Notes: generated by a model not told the origin, from the letters alone. 64,000 bases of DNA from Euonymus europaeus (GCA_963580455.1 OY756970.1:15624001-15688000), one strand, 5' to 3'; numbered from the stretch's first letter, positions 1-11,079 are shown. Made by a program: numbers and translations.

Positions 1-34
1 TGACTGAGATTGTTCATTATTGTTTTTTTTGCAG

Positions 35-800
35 CATCTGGACACTGCAATCGACTTTATTGTCCGTAGGAAAGATACCTACGCCAATGTCTTCCCACAA
101 AAGTGCCACACATTGAACACCTTGTTCGCAGTAAGTTTCGCAAAAAATTAAAACTTTGTTGCTTTTTAATTTTTCTCAGCTTATCGTGGAATGAGTATAT
201 CATGTTCATGTCCTTTCCAGCAATTCGTGACACACATGTATTTTTTGTTCGAGAAAACCATCGATCCAGCCGTATGGGATTCAGATAAAAGGCTATATAA
301 CATTGTTGCTGGAGTTGGCGAGAACGTGGCATGGGCTGGTCTGGAAAATATATACTTTCCACATAATCTAAACGGTGATCATTGGATTGCAGTAAAAATT
401 GACTTAAAGGGAAGGCAGATAGTTGCGTACGACTCCCTTAGAAGTCATATTAGGGCAGCACCCTTCAATGAACTAATGCAACCCTTTAGGCATATGATCC
501 CTCAATTACTGAAGCGGACTGGAATTTTGGAAGCTACTGACAAGGACCAATGGCCGGTTCAGAGAGAAGTCAATGTTCCCCAACAAGATAATGGGTGAGT
601 ATTTACAAGTTTATACCATTCATATTGTACAACGCTAACTGTTTGTTCGTATATGCAGTTCTGACTGTGGCGTGTTTACAATCAAATTCATCGAGTTGCT
701 GAGTGCAGATGTTCCATTAGCTATTTTAAAGGCGTCCGAAATGGCCAAGTACAGGAAGATGATGGCAGCAGAATGTTGGATGGGAGAATGGGGTTGTTAG
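35..800 (+). CDS. Ulp1-like cysteine protease (C48) of a Mutator-like element, 5' partial
   Basis: Three exons join in frame: 35-130, 221-594 and 659-800 (stop TAG 798-800). Each junction has a clean GT/AG site. The 5' part lies outside the window. The product is the C-terminal catalytic domain of a Ulp1/SENP-type protease, a family that cleaves SUMO-like modifiers. Visible catalytic features are His in NGDHWIAV, Asp in VAYDS, the oxyanion Gln in VPQQDNG, and the nucleophile Cys in SDCGVF, which is formed across the last intron. The triad looks intact. It converges with the transposase gene at 1184-2799; Ulp1-plus-transposase is the layout of plant KI/VANDAL-type Mutator-like elements. I infer it is an element gene and not a host desumoylase. 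The substrate is unknown. Confidence 0.85.
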
Positions 801-1030
801 AAGTCCCTAGGTTTGGTTTGGAGCAATTTGCTGTTGGTTTAGAACTTTTATATTATTAGGTTAAGCACAGTTTAATATTTGGTTTATAACAACTACTTCA
901 GTGTTAGTTTAGAACAATTCATCGGATGTTGGAAGTCCCTAGGTTTGGTTTGGAACACTTTGTTGTTGGTTTAGAAATGTTTATATTATTGGTTTAGCAC
1001 AGTTCATTATTTGATTTAGAACAACATCTG
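797..1030. repeat. Direct duplication packed with a TTGGTTTAGAAC-like motif
   Basis: The spacer after the Ulp1 stop holds two related copies about 131 bp apart, each opening with GAAGTCCCTAGGTTTGG (near 799 and 930). Within about 230 bp, variants of TTGGTTTAGAAC occur roughly nine times. The same motif on the opposite strand builds the 111-bp array at 2860-3770. It has no coding potential. Confidence 0.8.
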
Positions 1031-1183
1031 AACAAACTCCATTCCTTATGTTTCCCATGAATGCAGATAGTTGCCAGATCGCATTCTTTCATAGCTTTAC
1101 CTGTCCAGTAAGACAAACCTAATTTAGTTGATTATCTATACATAAAGAAAAGGTGTATAACAATTTCTTATATAGGGCACTCA

Positions 1184-2799
1184 CTAATTCGTTGGATGCA
1201 ATGGCGTCGGCTCCTTGCATGTTTGCCTGTTGTGACCTCGTTGTTTACACCGGCTGCACAATCTTGTTTTTATTGTCTCCCCTGGATGTTATATAATACA
1301 TTAAAAGCAAACCTTTAGACCTAAACATGCGATTGAAAGTAACTATGACTCTATGCTTACCTGTGGATGGTATTCTACGTTTCATTCTTCTCCCCACTCG
1401 TGGAGTATAAGCTGGAGGAAGTGATGTTACTGGAGGAACCGTGACTGTCTCATCAGTGCTAACTATGGGGTAAATAGGCTCTGCGTATGCAAGGACAAGC
1501 ATATCTGTAGTATAGTATTTGGAGCACAATGATGTTGTGGATAAATTTCTCGTTGCGATTGCAGCGCATGCATGGGTGCAAGGAAGATGATCCAAATCAA
1601 ACACCTTACAAGTGCAACTTTTGCTACCTAAATCCACTTGTCCTCCGATGTCCCCATCCCTAACGTGGAACTCGTTGTAGCTTATTGGTTGAACATGCAT
1701 TCGGCTAGCTTTTAACCGTCGAACCCGTAAGATTGTTTCATGGTGATCTGTGATTTCATTAGTCATGGCAGCTGCACCTTGTCGACGCTCATGGAACCAT
1801 CTTTGAAGCATTCCAACGACATATTTCATCAAACTTGTAATTGGCAACAACCGAGCCTCTTTCAAGGTTCCATTCATGCTCTCTGCAATGTTAGTGGTCA
1901 TGATGCTGTACCGATCCCCAGGGAAATGACATCTAGCCCACTTATGAAAACCTGCATCTTGCAAATAATCGTACACCTTCCCCTCCTCAAACCCTCTGAG
2001 TTGGCACATTACTTGATTAAATTCGGAAACACGATAACACTTTGTTGCCTTGTAGAATAGGTTTACTGCATATTCAGGAAATCGTTTGGCCTTCATATTA
2101 CCTCCAATATGATACATGCATGCCCCATGATATGCTTCGGGGAAAATACGTCGGATACCATTCTCTATACTTTTATGCCTGTCTGAAATAATAGCCAGAT
2201 TGGGAATATTCCCAATAGCCCCACGTAACTTCTCAGAAAACCATTCCCAAGAGGCATCATTTTCAGAATCACCAACTCCGAAAGCCAAAGGATATATTTG
2301 GTTATTACCATCAAGAGTGTTGGCAATAAATAACATCCCTTTATATTTGTTCTTAAGATGAGTTGCGTCAACACAAAACACAGGCCTCATACACGAAAGA
2401 AATCCTCTTATGCATGGACCTAGAGCCATGAAGAAGTATTTAAATCTCTGGTCAGAGTCATATTGAATGTGAGTGATCGTACCTGTGTCAAAAAAAAAAT
2501 TGCTTCTAAACTTGAGTGATACTGTTCTAAACATGAAAACACTTCTAAACAACAAAAATGACAATCTAAACATTGTTAAGACTATTCTAAACCAGTAAAC
2601 AACCCCATTCTCAACCTATCTTATACGGTTTAGAACAACCTAATAATGACAATGTAAACATAGAATAGTATGAATGGTCATACCTGGATTTTTTGTCTCA
2701 ACTTGCTTACAAAAGAGTGGCAGATCAGAATATCCTTCTTCTGGATTTTTTCCCACACTCCAAAGTACCGTATCAGAATACTGACCTCTTTCATGTCTT
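1184..2799 (-). CDS. Mutator-like (MULE) transposase with SWIM and CCHC zinc motifs, N-terminus not found
   Basis: Three exons fit on the minus strand: 2799-2684, 2482-1361 and 1281-1184. Splicing restores CKQVETKNPG-TITHIQYDSD, RIPSTG-ETIKTRLCSRC and a stop at 1184-1186. The MULE DDE core starts at RPVFCVDATHLK, with DSENDASW, IISDRHKSI and MYHIGGNMK following. A SWIM zinc finger (CTCKVFDL, then LPCTHACAA) and a CCHC knuckle (CSRCKQRGHNRQTC) come after it. The frame is closed just upstream of 2799 by TAA, so the exon must begin at the acceptor there. An upstream exon carrying a MuDR N-terminal region was not recognised; the gene may be 5' truncated or interrupted by the tandem array. The protein would bind element ends and cut and paste the DNA. 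It converges with the Ulp1 gene. Confidence 0.85.
2483..2683 (-). repeat. Transposase intron rich in TCTAAAC motifs
   Basis: This intron between two transposase exons contains TCTAAAC five times and its complement GTTTAGA once in 200 bp. I saw none in the flanking exons. It is the same motif family as the spacer at 797-1030 and the array at 2860-3770. Confidence 0.65.
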
Positions 2800-2859
2800 C
2801 TAAATTAAATTCGTACCTTAAAAATAGTAAAATACTGTTAGAAAGATAATAGCAAGCGC

Positions 2860-3770
2860 ATAAAACAGTAAGCGCCACTACAATCATAAAATTTAACACC
2901 ATTCTAAACCAAATATTACAATGTTCAAAACCAATATTCATACTATTCTCAACCAAAAATTCTCAACCAGAAAAAACAGTAAGCGCCACCACATTCATAA
3001 AATTTAACAACATTCTAAACCAAATATTACAATGTTCAAAACCAATATTCATACTATTCTTAACCAAAAATTCTCAACCAGAAAAAACAGTAAGCGCCAC
3101 CACATTCATAAAATTTAACAACATTCTAAACCAAATATTACAATGTTCAAAACCATTATTCATACTATTCTCAACCAAAAATTCACAACCACATAAAACA
3201 GTAAGCGCCACCACAATCATAAAACTTAACACCATTCTAAACCAAATATTACAATGTTCAAAACCAATATTCATACTATTCTCAACCAAAAATTCTCAAC
3301 CACATAAAACAGTAAGCGCCACCACAATCATAAAACTTAACACCATTCTAAACCAAATATTACAATGTTCAAAACCAATATTCATACTATTCTCAACCAC
3401 ATAAAACAGTAAGCGCCACCACAATCATAAAACTTAACACCACTCTAAACCAAATATTACAATGTTCAAAACCAATATTCATACTATTCTCAACCAAAAA
3501 TTCTCAACCACATAAAACAGTAAGCGCCACCACAATCATAAAACTTAACACCATTCTAAACCAAATATTACAATGTTCAAAACCAATATTCATACTATTC
3601 TCAACCAAAAATTCTCAACCACATAAAACAGTAAGCGCCACCACAATCATAAAACTTAACACCATTCTAAATCAAATATTACAATGTTCAAAACCATTAT
3701 TCATACTATTCTCAACCAAAAATTCTCAACCACATAAAACAGTAAGCGCCACCACAATCTCTTCACCATA
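2860..3770. repeat. 111-bp tandem array, about 8.3 units
   Basis: Units begin with ATAAAACAGT (or AAAAAACAGT) at 2860, 2971, 3082, 3193, 3304, 3401, 3512, 3623 and 3734. The spacing is exactly 111 bp except for one 97-bp unit (3304-3400), which lacks one ATTCTCAACCA block. The last unit is partial. Units differ by only a few substitutions. Each unit contains about four degenerate copies of a TTCTMAACCA motif: ATTCTAAACCA, TGTTCAAAACCA and ATTCTCAACCA twice. Reading frames inside the array are artefacts of the repeat. It lies on the 5' side of the visible transposase exons. Confidence 0.95.
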
Positions 3771-4425
3771 ACTCGCAATCTATCATAACAATGTTCCAAA
3801 GCACCACGAAAATGTACTACTCAGTGACCAAAACTCCGAGAAATTGAAGAAAAATAAATAAATGTAGGAAGCAACAGTAATATAGATCTGGGAAAAAAAG
3901 TCATGAGGGTAGAGGAAGTTAACTGTATATTGTCCGATCAACGAAGAAACAAAACAAAGCTTGAGAGTTGGAGAGATGTGGCAAAAACAGATTCGAGTTT
4001 CTGAACTGTGCGAAGAAGCTTGAGGAGCTGCAGTACATGTGGTCCAAACAAAACTTTGAGTTGCTCAATCGGAGCACTTGCCGTCACAGTCCTCCGCCGG
4101 ATGTCGAAAAATGGGTTTCTGGGTCATCGTGCTCAGTGCATGTCTGAAAATGGATTTTATCAATTCATTTTTCAAGGAAGGGAAATGAGAAGTGAGAGGG
4201 AGGGCATGAATGACTTTTCCTTAGCTAAAAGGGTTAGTTTTTAAAAATTCTGAAATGAGGGTTAAATAGCTAAAATGGTTATGAAAATGGGTCAAATCCA
4301 CAAATTTCCCTTTTGGTTCACAGCTTTATCATTTTGTCCCAAACGGACAAGGTCCAGTCCTGTGAACCCGCCACGTCATCAAAGGCACATTAGATTATTG
4401 GTACGGGGGCTACTATTGTGGCTAA
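3771..4425. other. Right flank and possible terminus of the Mutator-like element
   Basis: There is no convincing gene here. The sequence is more GC-rich at 4010-4130. The stretch at 4283-4312 (AAAATGGGTCAAATCC followed by ACAAATTTCCC) resembles plant MULE ends. The opposite terminus lies outside the window, so no inverted repeat or target duplication can be verified. An upstream transposase exon could lie here, but I could not frame one. Confidence 0.35.
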
Positions 4426-4828
4426 GAGCAAATGTAACGGTTTTTTTTAAAAAAAAAGTGGGATGAATAATGCATGAAAACGTGTGTTTTGTTGCTGTAG
4501 TTATATTGAAATATATATTTGAGTGATAGAGATAAGTATGTGACAAGGTGGATGAGAATCTACCTTTATTTTTTATAAAATATGTAGAATTCAGTATTGA
4601 TTTTGATGTAATTTTATTGAAGAATGAATGAAAGAATAAAAATGTAGATGATTTATAAATATTGAGAGGAAAAAATGTATAGGAATTAATGTTTTATTGA
4701 TTTGATTGTATTTAAGAGACGTGTTTTGTTTATGTGAGTGAGTATGTAGCTTGACTTTTTACGTAATAAAAATGAGACTCAATATGTAATTTAAATAGGA
4801 CAACAAATTTCTACTGTTGTGGTTGCTC
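4426..4828. mobile_element. MITE, GAGCA...TGCTC family, copy 1
   Basis: It starts GAGCAAATGTAACGG and ends CTGTTGTGGTTGCTC, an imperfect terminal inverted repeat. The interior is AT-rich and carries TTTTATTGATTTGATTG and GTGTTTTGTTTATGTG, the complement of the AAACACA/TCAATACAAT text in the copies at 7018, 7333 and 9538. It is non-coding. Confidence 0.65.
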
Positions 4829-5545
4829 TAAGAATAATCCCAAAACCATGTTAAATTATGCTTGTAGCCCGGCCATCGTCTCGCACTACCCTGATAAAGG
4901 TTGAGGCTGGACTAAAATTTAAACGAGGATAATGGTTCATGTGAGGAAATAACGTCGAAATTGGGTGTGAGAGTTGAATCCATGATCTCCCGCATTTAGG
5001 AATTATCACATTCAACTTTACCATCGCAACTAAAACTTATTTGTTTCTTAAATCTCAACTAAAACTTATTTGTTTATTAAATCCTAAATCTTAACTACTA
5101 AAATTTAAACTCAAAATTCTTAATCATAAACCTTAGCTCATAGTTTTAACTCATAATCTTAGAGCATTGTCAGAAGTTTCCCTATAACACTTCCTATCCT
5201 CAGATTTAAAGATTACCTAAAAAATACTAATCCAATAGTATTTCTATCCCTAAATAAATCTCTATCACAATTCTTATGTCTAATTTCAGTGTCCGAGTTG
5301 AGCGAGTCCAAAAGACCTATCTTTATTTCTTATTTGTGTCTAATTTGGTGACACATAGCTATCTTAGCAGTCTCTTTCACTAGGTCCCATCCCATGATCT
5401 CACTTGGGCAAACCAGAAACCCACTTTCCTTATCTTCTTTTATCACAATCCAAAATAACGACCACACAAAAGCCTTCTCTTCGACTCTTCCAATGAGTTA
5501 GTTTTTAGTTACCTTTCCCTCGAAAAAAAGAGGAGCAGTCAGAAA
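4829..5545. promoter_or_regulatory. Intergenic DNA and presumed mTERF promoter
   Basis: No gene is seen. At 5040-5165 there is a simple-sequence-like stretch of TTAAAC/CTTAATC variants. The final 150 bp before the mTERF ATG are pyrimidine-rich, as in plant 5' leaders. I could not place a TATA box confidently. Confidence 0.4.
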
Positions 5546-6400
5546 ATGCTCCACTGCCTCTCCCTCTCTAGTCTCTCCTCCTCCTATCCTGCCAAAACCC
5601 CTAACCCCAACTCAATCTCTGCCTCTCCAAACCCTCCAGTTTTCATCAAATTCCGAACATCGTACCACCAAAATCTCCGGTACCTCAAGCACATCGGCGT
5701 AATCGATCCCAACACAAAGCCGAACAAACTCCCACTCCCTGATACTGTCGACCAAATCCTTGTCAGCGTCGAGTTTCTGAAATCGAAGGGCTTCTCCGAC
5801 GCCGACTTTGCAAGGTTAGCCTTCCTGTGCCCGCAGCTCTTCTCTTCTGACTTTGATCCAACAGACATTGAACCTGTTTTTGAGTTTTTGACTAGTGAGT
5901 TGCAAGCTTCAGTTGAAGAATCTTGTGGTTTGATTGTGAAATGCCCACAGATTCTCTTCTCAGATGTCGAATTCTGTCTCCGGCCGACGCTTAATTATCT
6001 GAAGCAATTAGGGCTGGAGAAGTTGAATGTCCCCAGTTCTTTAAATGCACATCTTCTCAACACAAGAGTGGAGAAACTACGAGCCAAGATTAAGTTCCTC
6101 AAGACCTTAGGGTTCTCATATGAAGAGGTGAAACGTACTTGTACAAGATTGCCGGCCATATTCGGTTATAGCATTGAAAATAACTTGAGACCCAAGTTTA
6201 ATTACTTAGTAGAAGAAATGGAAAGAAGTGTGGAGGAATTGAAGGAGTTTCCACAGTACTTTGCTTTCAGCCTAGACAAGAAGATAGCACCAAGACACAT
6301 GCACTTGAAACACATGAATGTTAAGGTCAAATTGCCCAAAATGCTTTTGCTCAGTGACAGGAATTTTTACGACAAGAAGTGGAACAAGACTTTGGTATGA
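5546..6400 (+). CDS. mTERF-family organellar nucleic-acid-binding protein (SOLDAT10/MTEF1-like)
   Basis: This single-exon gene encodes 284 residues. The first ~45 residues are rich in Ser, Pro and Thr with few acids, typical of a chloroplast transit peptide. The remainder is a run of mTERF helical repeats: QILVSVEFLKSKGFSDADFA, RLAFLCPQLF, LIVKCPQILFSD, LRPTLNYLKQLGL, KIKFLKTLGFSYEEV and RLPAIFGYSIENNLRPKFNY all show the LxxLGF...CPxLL pattern. mTERF proteins bind organellar DNA or RNA and affect transcription, splicing or ribosome maturation. The length and sequence suit the short Arabidopsis member At2g03050 (SOLDAT10/MTEF1, ~283 residues), recalled without a search. The start is the first Met of the transit peptide, 24 codons after a pyrimidine-rich leader. 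No frameshift or stop is seen. Confidence 0.9.
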   Translation: MLHCLSLSSLSSSYPAKTPNPNSISASPNPPVFIKFRTSYHQNLRYLKHIGVIDPNTKPNKLPLPDTVDQILVSVEFLKSKGFSDADFARLAFLCPQLFSSDFDPTDIEPVFEFLTSELQASVEESCGLIVKCPQILFSDVEFCLRPTLNYLKQLGLEKLNVPSSLNAHLLNTRVEKLRAKIKFLKTLGFSYEEVKRTCTRLPAIFGYSIENNLRPKFNYLVEEMERSVEELKEFPQYFAFSLDKKIAPRHMHLKHMNVKVKLPKMLLLSDRNFYDKKWNKTLV

Positions 6401-7017
6401 ATTCAAAGCCTATTTCTTTTATTTTAGAGTAATGCCAGACTCCCAAAATAAGCCGGCCAAATCTATGGATAGGGTGAAATAGTCATTGTCTAAAAAAACA
6501 CAGGTTCCGCCCACTCAACATCCAAGAGTCATATTTTGAGGGTTTAGGCATTATTATTTTCTTTATTACTATTGTTTTAATTACTATTTTAATCCATTTG
6601 GGCATCCACCCACAAGTGTCTGAACTAGATAAACCATTGCAGCGACTATCTGTCTGAATAGAAATCGATATTGCAAAGTGTGACAAGGACTGCTTCAAGA
6701 CAATATAAACTCTGTTTTAGGGTTGAGGGGTAAGATGCTGATGAACCAACCCAAAATCAAAGACAAGAAAATTAAATTGACTAGAGCAAATGAAACCAAA
6801 AGGAAAGAAATTGTTTTGGAATGTTCTGTGCCTTTACAAAGTAAAAAAGATGTACCACTGAAGTTGTTTTTCCTCATTTTTTTTATCAGCCATCAAATGA
6901 GGAAATACGCCACAAATGGCTTGTTACAATTATAGTACAGGCTCCGGATCCTTCTTTTGAATGAATCAGTGTACGCATACATTTAGAGAAACCGATGCAC
7001 CTTTCCCCTCGAAGTAA
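6401..7017. other. Intergenic, no gene seen
   Basis: Short frames here have no recognisable product. The first part is the presumed mTERF 3' untranslated region. Confidence 0.5.
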
Positions 7018-7316
7018 GAGCATCTTCAATGCTAGACACTCCAAATTTTTCAGTACGGTCTCACTTCTATTACAGCAAAACACGACTTCTAGTACAATCA
7101 TATCAACAAAAACACATATTTCAATACAATTTTTTCATTTTTCATTTACAAACACTCCAAATATCAAGCATTAACACCATTTCTCTCATACTTTTTCATC
7201 ATAAAACACATTTTTCTACTATTCTACACATATTCCAATACAATTTTTTCAAATTACTCTCTCTATACACTCCAAAATTTTCAGCGCTCCAAATTTTGTT
7301 ACCATTGGAGATGCTC
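7018..7316. mobile_element. MITE, GAGCA...TGCTC family, copy 2
   Basis: The terminal inverted repeats are GAGCATCTTCAATG and CATTGGAGATGCTC (one mismatch). The interior contains ACTCCAAAT, AAACACATATTTCAATACAA and TTTTTTCAAATTACTCTCTC. It is about 299 bp, non-coding, and the best-preserved copy of the family. Confidence 0.8.
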
Positions 7317-7332
7317 TAAAATCATGTAATAT

Positions 7333-7682
7333 GATTAGGTCAAGTCCAGTGCTATGGCATTATCAAGCATTCCAAATTCTGTAATTGGGTCCCACCTTTA
7401 TTACACATAAGTGGGTCTCTCTTACTTATCCACATCAACAAAACACATTTTTTAATACAATTATATCAACAAAACACATATTTCAATACAATTTTTTCAC
7501 TTTCCATACACCAACACTCCAAATATCAAGTTTCAACAACATCTCTCTCATACTTTTATACCATTTTTCACTTTTTTCTATCTTTCTACACATCTTTCAA
7601 TACAATTTTTAAAATTACTCTCTCTGCATACTCTAAAATTTTCAGCACTCCAAATACTTCCCCCATTGCACTCGGCCTAATC
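7333..7682. mobile_element. MITE, related family, copy 3
   Basis: It opens GATTAGGTCAAGTCCAGTGC and closes with GCACTCGGCCTAATC, a diverged inverted repeat. The interior AAACACATATTTCAATACAA and CTCTCTCATACTTTTA match copy 2, so two copies lie almost adjacent. Confidence 0.65.
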
Positions 7683-9537
7683 AAGAAACTCAGTTGTTCT
7701 GTCTCGAATATGATTGATAACGTACCCGTACAGAGCAAGACTTATTGGAATATGAATGCACAGAGTAAGACTTGTTTTGTGGCATGGCATCATAGACTGA
7801 AAGGCATCAGCTCAACAAAAGCTCACTGATTAAAGTACCACATATGCCGGAGAAGAGAGAAATTTAGAAACCACCGTCCAAGTAGACTTCAAATCAGACA
7901 AGGGTTTCTTTAGAGCCATGTCGGATCCACCATTAACTGATCAGTACACGACTTGACACCAGTAATTCAACCAAATATATTCAGACCACTGAATGGTCTT
8001 AATAGATTTACAGTGGTCTGAATATATTTGGCCGTACGTATCACCAACAAATGATGCTTAGAAGGGGAAAAAAATTACTAATTGATGATGTTATCCCAGA
8101 GCTTTTATTTTAAGCTTATTGTCTTCTGCAATGAGAGTCAATAGGACATAAGCGCAAGAGACGAGCACATTTGTCTGCAACTGAAACTCAATCACGAGCC
8201 ACAACCCTGAAATAAAAGTCGATGTTTCTGACAAGGAAATACCAAAAGATCTTAAAGGGAACACTTTTCCTTCTATGCAATTTATAATTTATAATGAGAA
8301 CACAACACAAAGATTTTCAAGTTAAGGCAGAGTTAACTCAAACTAGTTTTTGCAAAATCAGCAATGATTCTATAGAGTTTCGTTTACAAATTTACCAGTG
8401 ATCCAACGGTAACTATAACTCGGAATCTTGAATCAACTCCCATATTTTCTTCTTGTGCTATCTGTCAAAACCAATACTACCATCATAATGACTAGAGGAT
8501 ATGAACCCTGCATCCAGATATCCCATGGAATGTAACGAAGACCATCCATCAGAGATCTCTAATTTCTTCTTGGTTCACAGTTTTTCATAATTCCGCAGTA
8601 GGCATTAAAAATGCTCGTAAAGCTAGTGCGACCATATAGCGTTTGTCGTGTTTCCAGAATAAAAGAACTTTGAGGGTGTAAAAATTTCTCCATATCATTT
8701 GTTTTCTATCATTTTTATTTCTAGAAGCATTTTTTACCTTTTACTCTCATTGTTCTCTTTGCCATAAGAATCTTTCAAAAAAGGTTTTCAACTTTTTCAA
8801 CTGGTTTTATCTGATTCCCCTGTTGTTCGATCTTCAAACTGCATATACATAATGCAACTGTATGCTGCCTCTTTGTCCTTTCATCATTCCAAACCCCATT
8901 AGACAGAGGCACAAAGCCATGAACAAACGTATAAAATATTCCACCTACAATTGGTTGATATAAATTAACAGTACTGCATAATTGTAGTGAAGCACACGTA
9001 CAAACGATATAAGTTTAGACCAAGCTAATGGTAACTATCTTGAAACAAGAACACCATTGGTCCTTCTAGAACTTGCAGAAGGTTTTTTTTCTTTCCATTT
9101 TCTTAGCGTGTCACAAGTTGACAAATGGGAAAAAAAGCATTTTTCGATCTCATTATCAGAAAGCCTTTTCTTGGTCTACTTCCAACTTTGGTCGTAACCT
9201 AGAAATTATTGTTCTTGGGATATTTCATTTTGAGAAGATGAGAGAGGCCCGCTACCACATGCAGCCGACTCAACTTCTAGGAACACCCGTCTTTGCCAAT
9301 GCCCTCCCATTTTTTTCCAGCAGTACAATGTACAAAGCAAGGAACATATCTAATGTCATAATAGAGCGGCTTTGATATTCCTTGCCTCTGCATCTCCATC
9401 ACTCCTTGTAGAGGTTGACGAAGGAAGAAGGGTTGCTAGGTTATGTGCTTGGGGTCTCTGGCTGTGGTGGAAATTTGGTAAAGTTAACTTACACGTGTGA
9501 AAGATCAAAGAACACTTGCCAAAGACTCCACTTTTAA
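7683..9537. other. Gene-poor stretch, nothing coding recognised
   Basis: I scanned both strands and found no family. A 100-codon frame at 9073-9375 has no recognisable content. The only clear structure is the hairpin at 7971-8031. Confidence 0.45.
7971..8031. repeat. Perfect 21-bp inverted repeat with 19-nt loop
   Basis: The left arm at 7971-7991 (CCAAATATATTCAGACCACTG) is the exact reverse complement of the right arm at 8011-8031, separated by 19 nt. The transcript would form a perfect 21-bp stem. The flanks do not extend the pairing. Confidence 0.9.
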
Positions 9538-9836
9538 GAGCAACTCGAATGGTGGAAGCTCCAAATTTTTCAGCGTGGTCCTACTTCTATTACAGCAAAA
9601 CACGACTCTCAATACAGTTAAATCAATAAAACACATATTTCAATATAATTTTTTTCAATTTTCATTCACACACACTCTAAATATCAAGCATCAACACCAT
9701 TTCTCTCTTACTTTTCTACCATATTTCACATTTTCCTACCATTTTACACTTTTTTCAATACAATTTTTTCAAATCACTCTCTCTATACACTCCAAAATTT
9801 CCAGCTTCATTTTCAATACTCCCATTGGAGTTGCTC
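9538..9836. mobile_element. MITE, GAGCA...TGCTC family, copy 4
   Basis: The ends are GAGCAACTCGAATGG and CCATTGGAGTTGCTC. The interior shares AAACACATATTTCAATA and TCAATACAATTTTTTCAAAT with copy 2. It is about 299 bp, the same length as copy 2, and non-coding. Confidence 0.8.
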
Positions 9837-10269
9837 TAAGTGTAAGGATCCGATTGGCCAAAGGATCCCATGTCAATTTTTTTTAAAAAAAATCTTTATT
9901 TTTTACGTGTCACGAGTAAGAAAAATAATTTAAATAAATTTTATTGACTTTTATGCCCACATCAACGAGTTGTCTGTACAAAATTTGAAAAAATTATTTT
10001 GAATTATCAAACTTGAATAATTTAAAACGGTAGGTTTTGGACTTAAAAATTTGAACTTTAAGTATGAAAATGAACATACTTCATCTTTCAGTGATAATAA
10101 ATTATCAGTAAATAACCCTTATTTTTATCAGTAAATAAGTTCTACAAAGAGGAGCCATGATCAAATTTAAAACAATCCACTGTCAATTCGTCATAAATTC
10201 ATCTCATCTTTATAGGAGATCCGGACTCAAAACAACAAATTGCGAAGAGATCTTTGAAATACATATACC

Positions 10270-10575
10270 CAGTGGCGGAGCCATACTACTAAATGGGGGA
10301 TCAAGCCACCCAATTTTTTTTTTTAAAAAATTAGTTTTATGAATAATTATACGTTAAATTAAAACCGAGCACTCAAACAAAAGTCCTCTCAAAAATTGAA
10401 AGTAAACTCAGTTCATATAAATTTAGTGTTAAAATCATAATTGTTAAACCTAATTCCCGTGATTTTTAGTAAATATCCTTAAAAAAAATTCGGCCATCAA
10501 CTTTTGATCGCTTTCTTACAAAATTTTAAAACTACTACTAATCCCTTCATAATTTATTTTCTGAATTCGTCACTG
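10270..10575. mobile_element. hAT-type MITE (CAGTGGCGGAGCC end)
   Basis: The left end CAGTGGCGGAGCC is a common plant hAT-like terminus. The right end TTCGTCACTG pairs imperfectly with it. The flanking octamers CATATACC (10262-10269) and CCTCTACC (10576-10583) match at 6 of 8 bases, consistent with an aged 8-bp hAT target duplication. It has no coding capacity. Confidence 0.6.
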
Positions 10576-11079
10576 CCTCTACCAAAATATATATATTGTG
10601 CAATTCAACGAAAAAGTATAAAATACACACTTGAATTAAAAAATAAAAATAAACATTGATTTTACATTCTCGCAGTATGTGAGTCATGGACAGATAAGGA
10701 TAAGGATATTTTCAACCCCTTATTCCATACCCGCTCTCCCATTAGCTAAACATTTTTCTTGCCTTTTGATTTACACCTCAACCCACCGATTTTGTCACCA
10801 ATTTTTTCTTCATTTTTAAGTAGTCTGTCAAATCAGCACTTTAGTTAAACATTTTTGTCACTTTCTCGTTTTGTCACCAATGTTTTCTTTATTTTTAAGA
10901 ATTTTCAATATATATTAGATCATATTTTTCTTCAACTTTTAGGAATTCTCCTGGCCATTTTGATACACATGCATGCACATACATTGAGGAATTTGGACAG
11001 GTTGAGAGCTCAATTGATTAAATTTAATCAAATACGTGAACAAAGGCGTCGAAAGAAAACGTAGATTGTATATATGCAT
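10576..11079. other. AT-rich intergenic DNA, no gene seen
   Basis: No recognisable coding or repeat structure was found in either strand. Confidence 0.45.

Noticed and set aside
35..2799. Ulp1 and transposase genes as domesticated host genes
   Set aside because: They are convergent, flanked by an element-like motif array and match the known Ulp1-plus-MULE arrangement; nothing suggests domestication.
2678..3289. Minus-strand frames of 71-92 codons inside the 111-bp array
   Set aside because: They merely translate the tandem repeat and the transposase exon in the wrong frame; the repeated peptides follow the DNA period of 111 bp (37 codons).
9073..9375. 100-codon plus-strand frame
   Set aside because: No recognisable domain, and no splice or promoter context.
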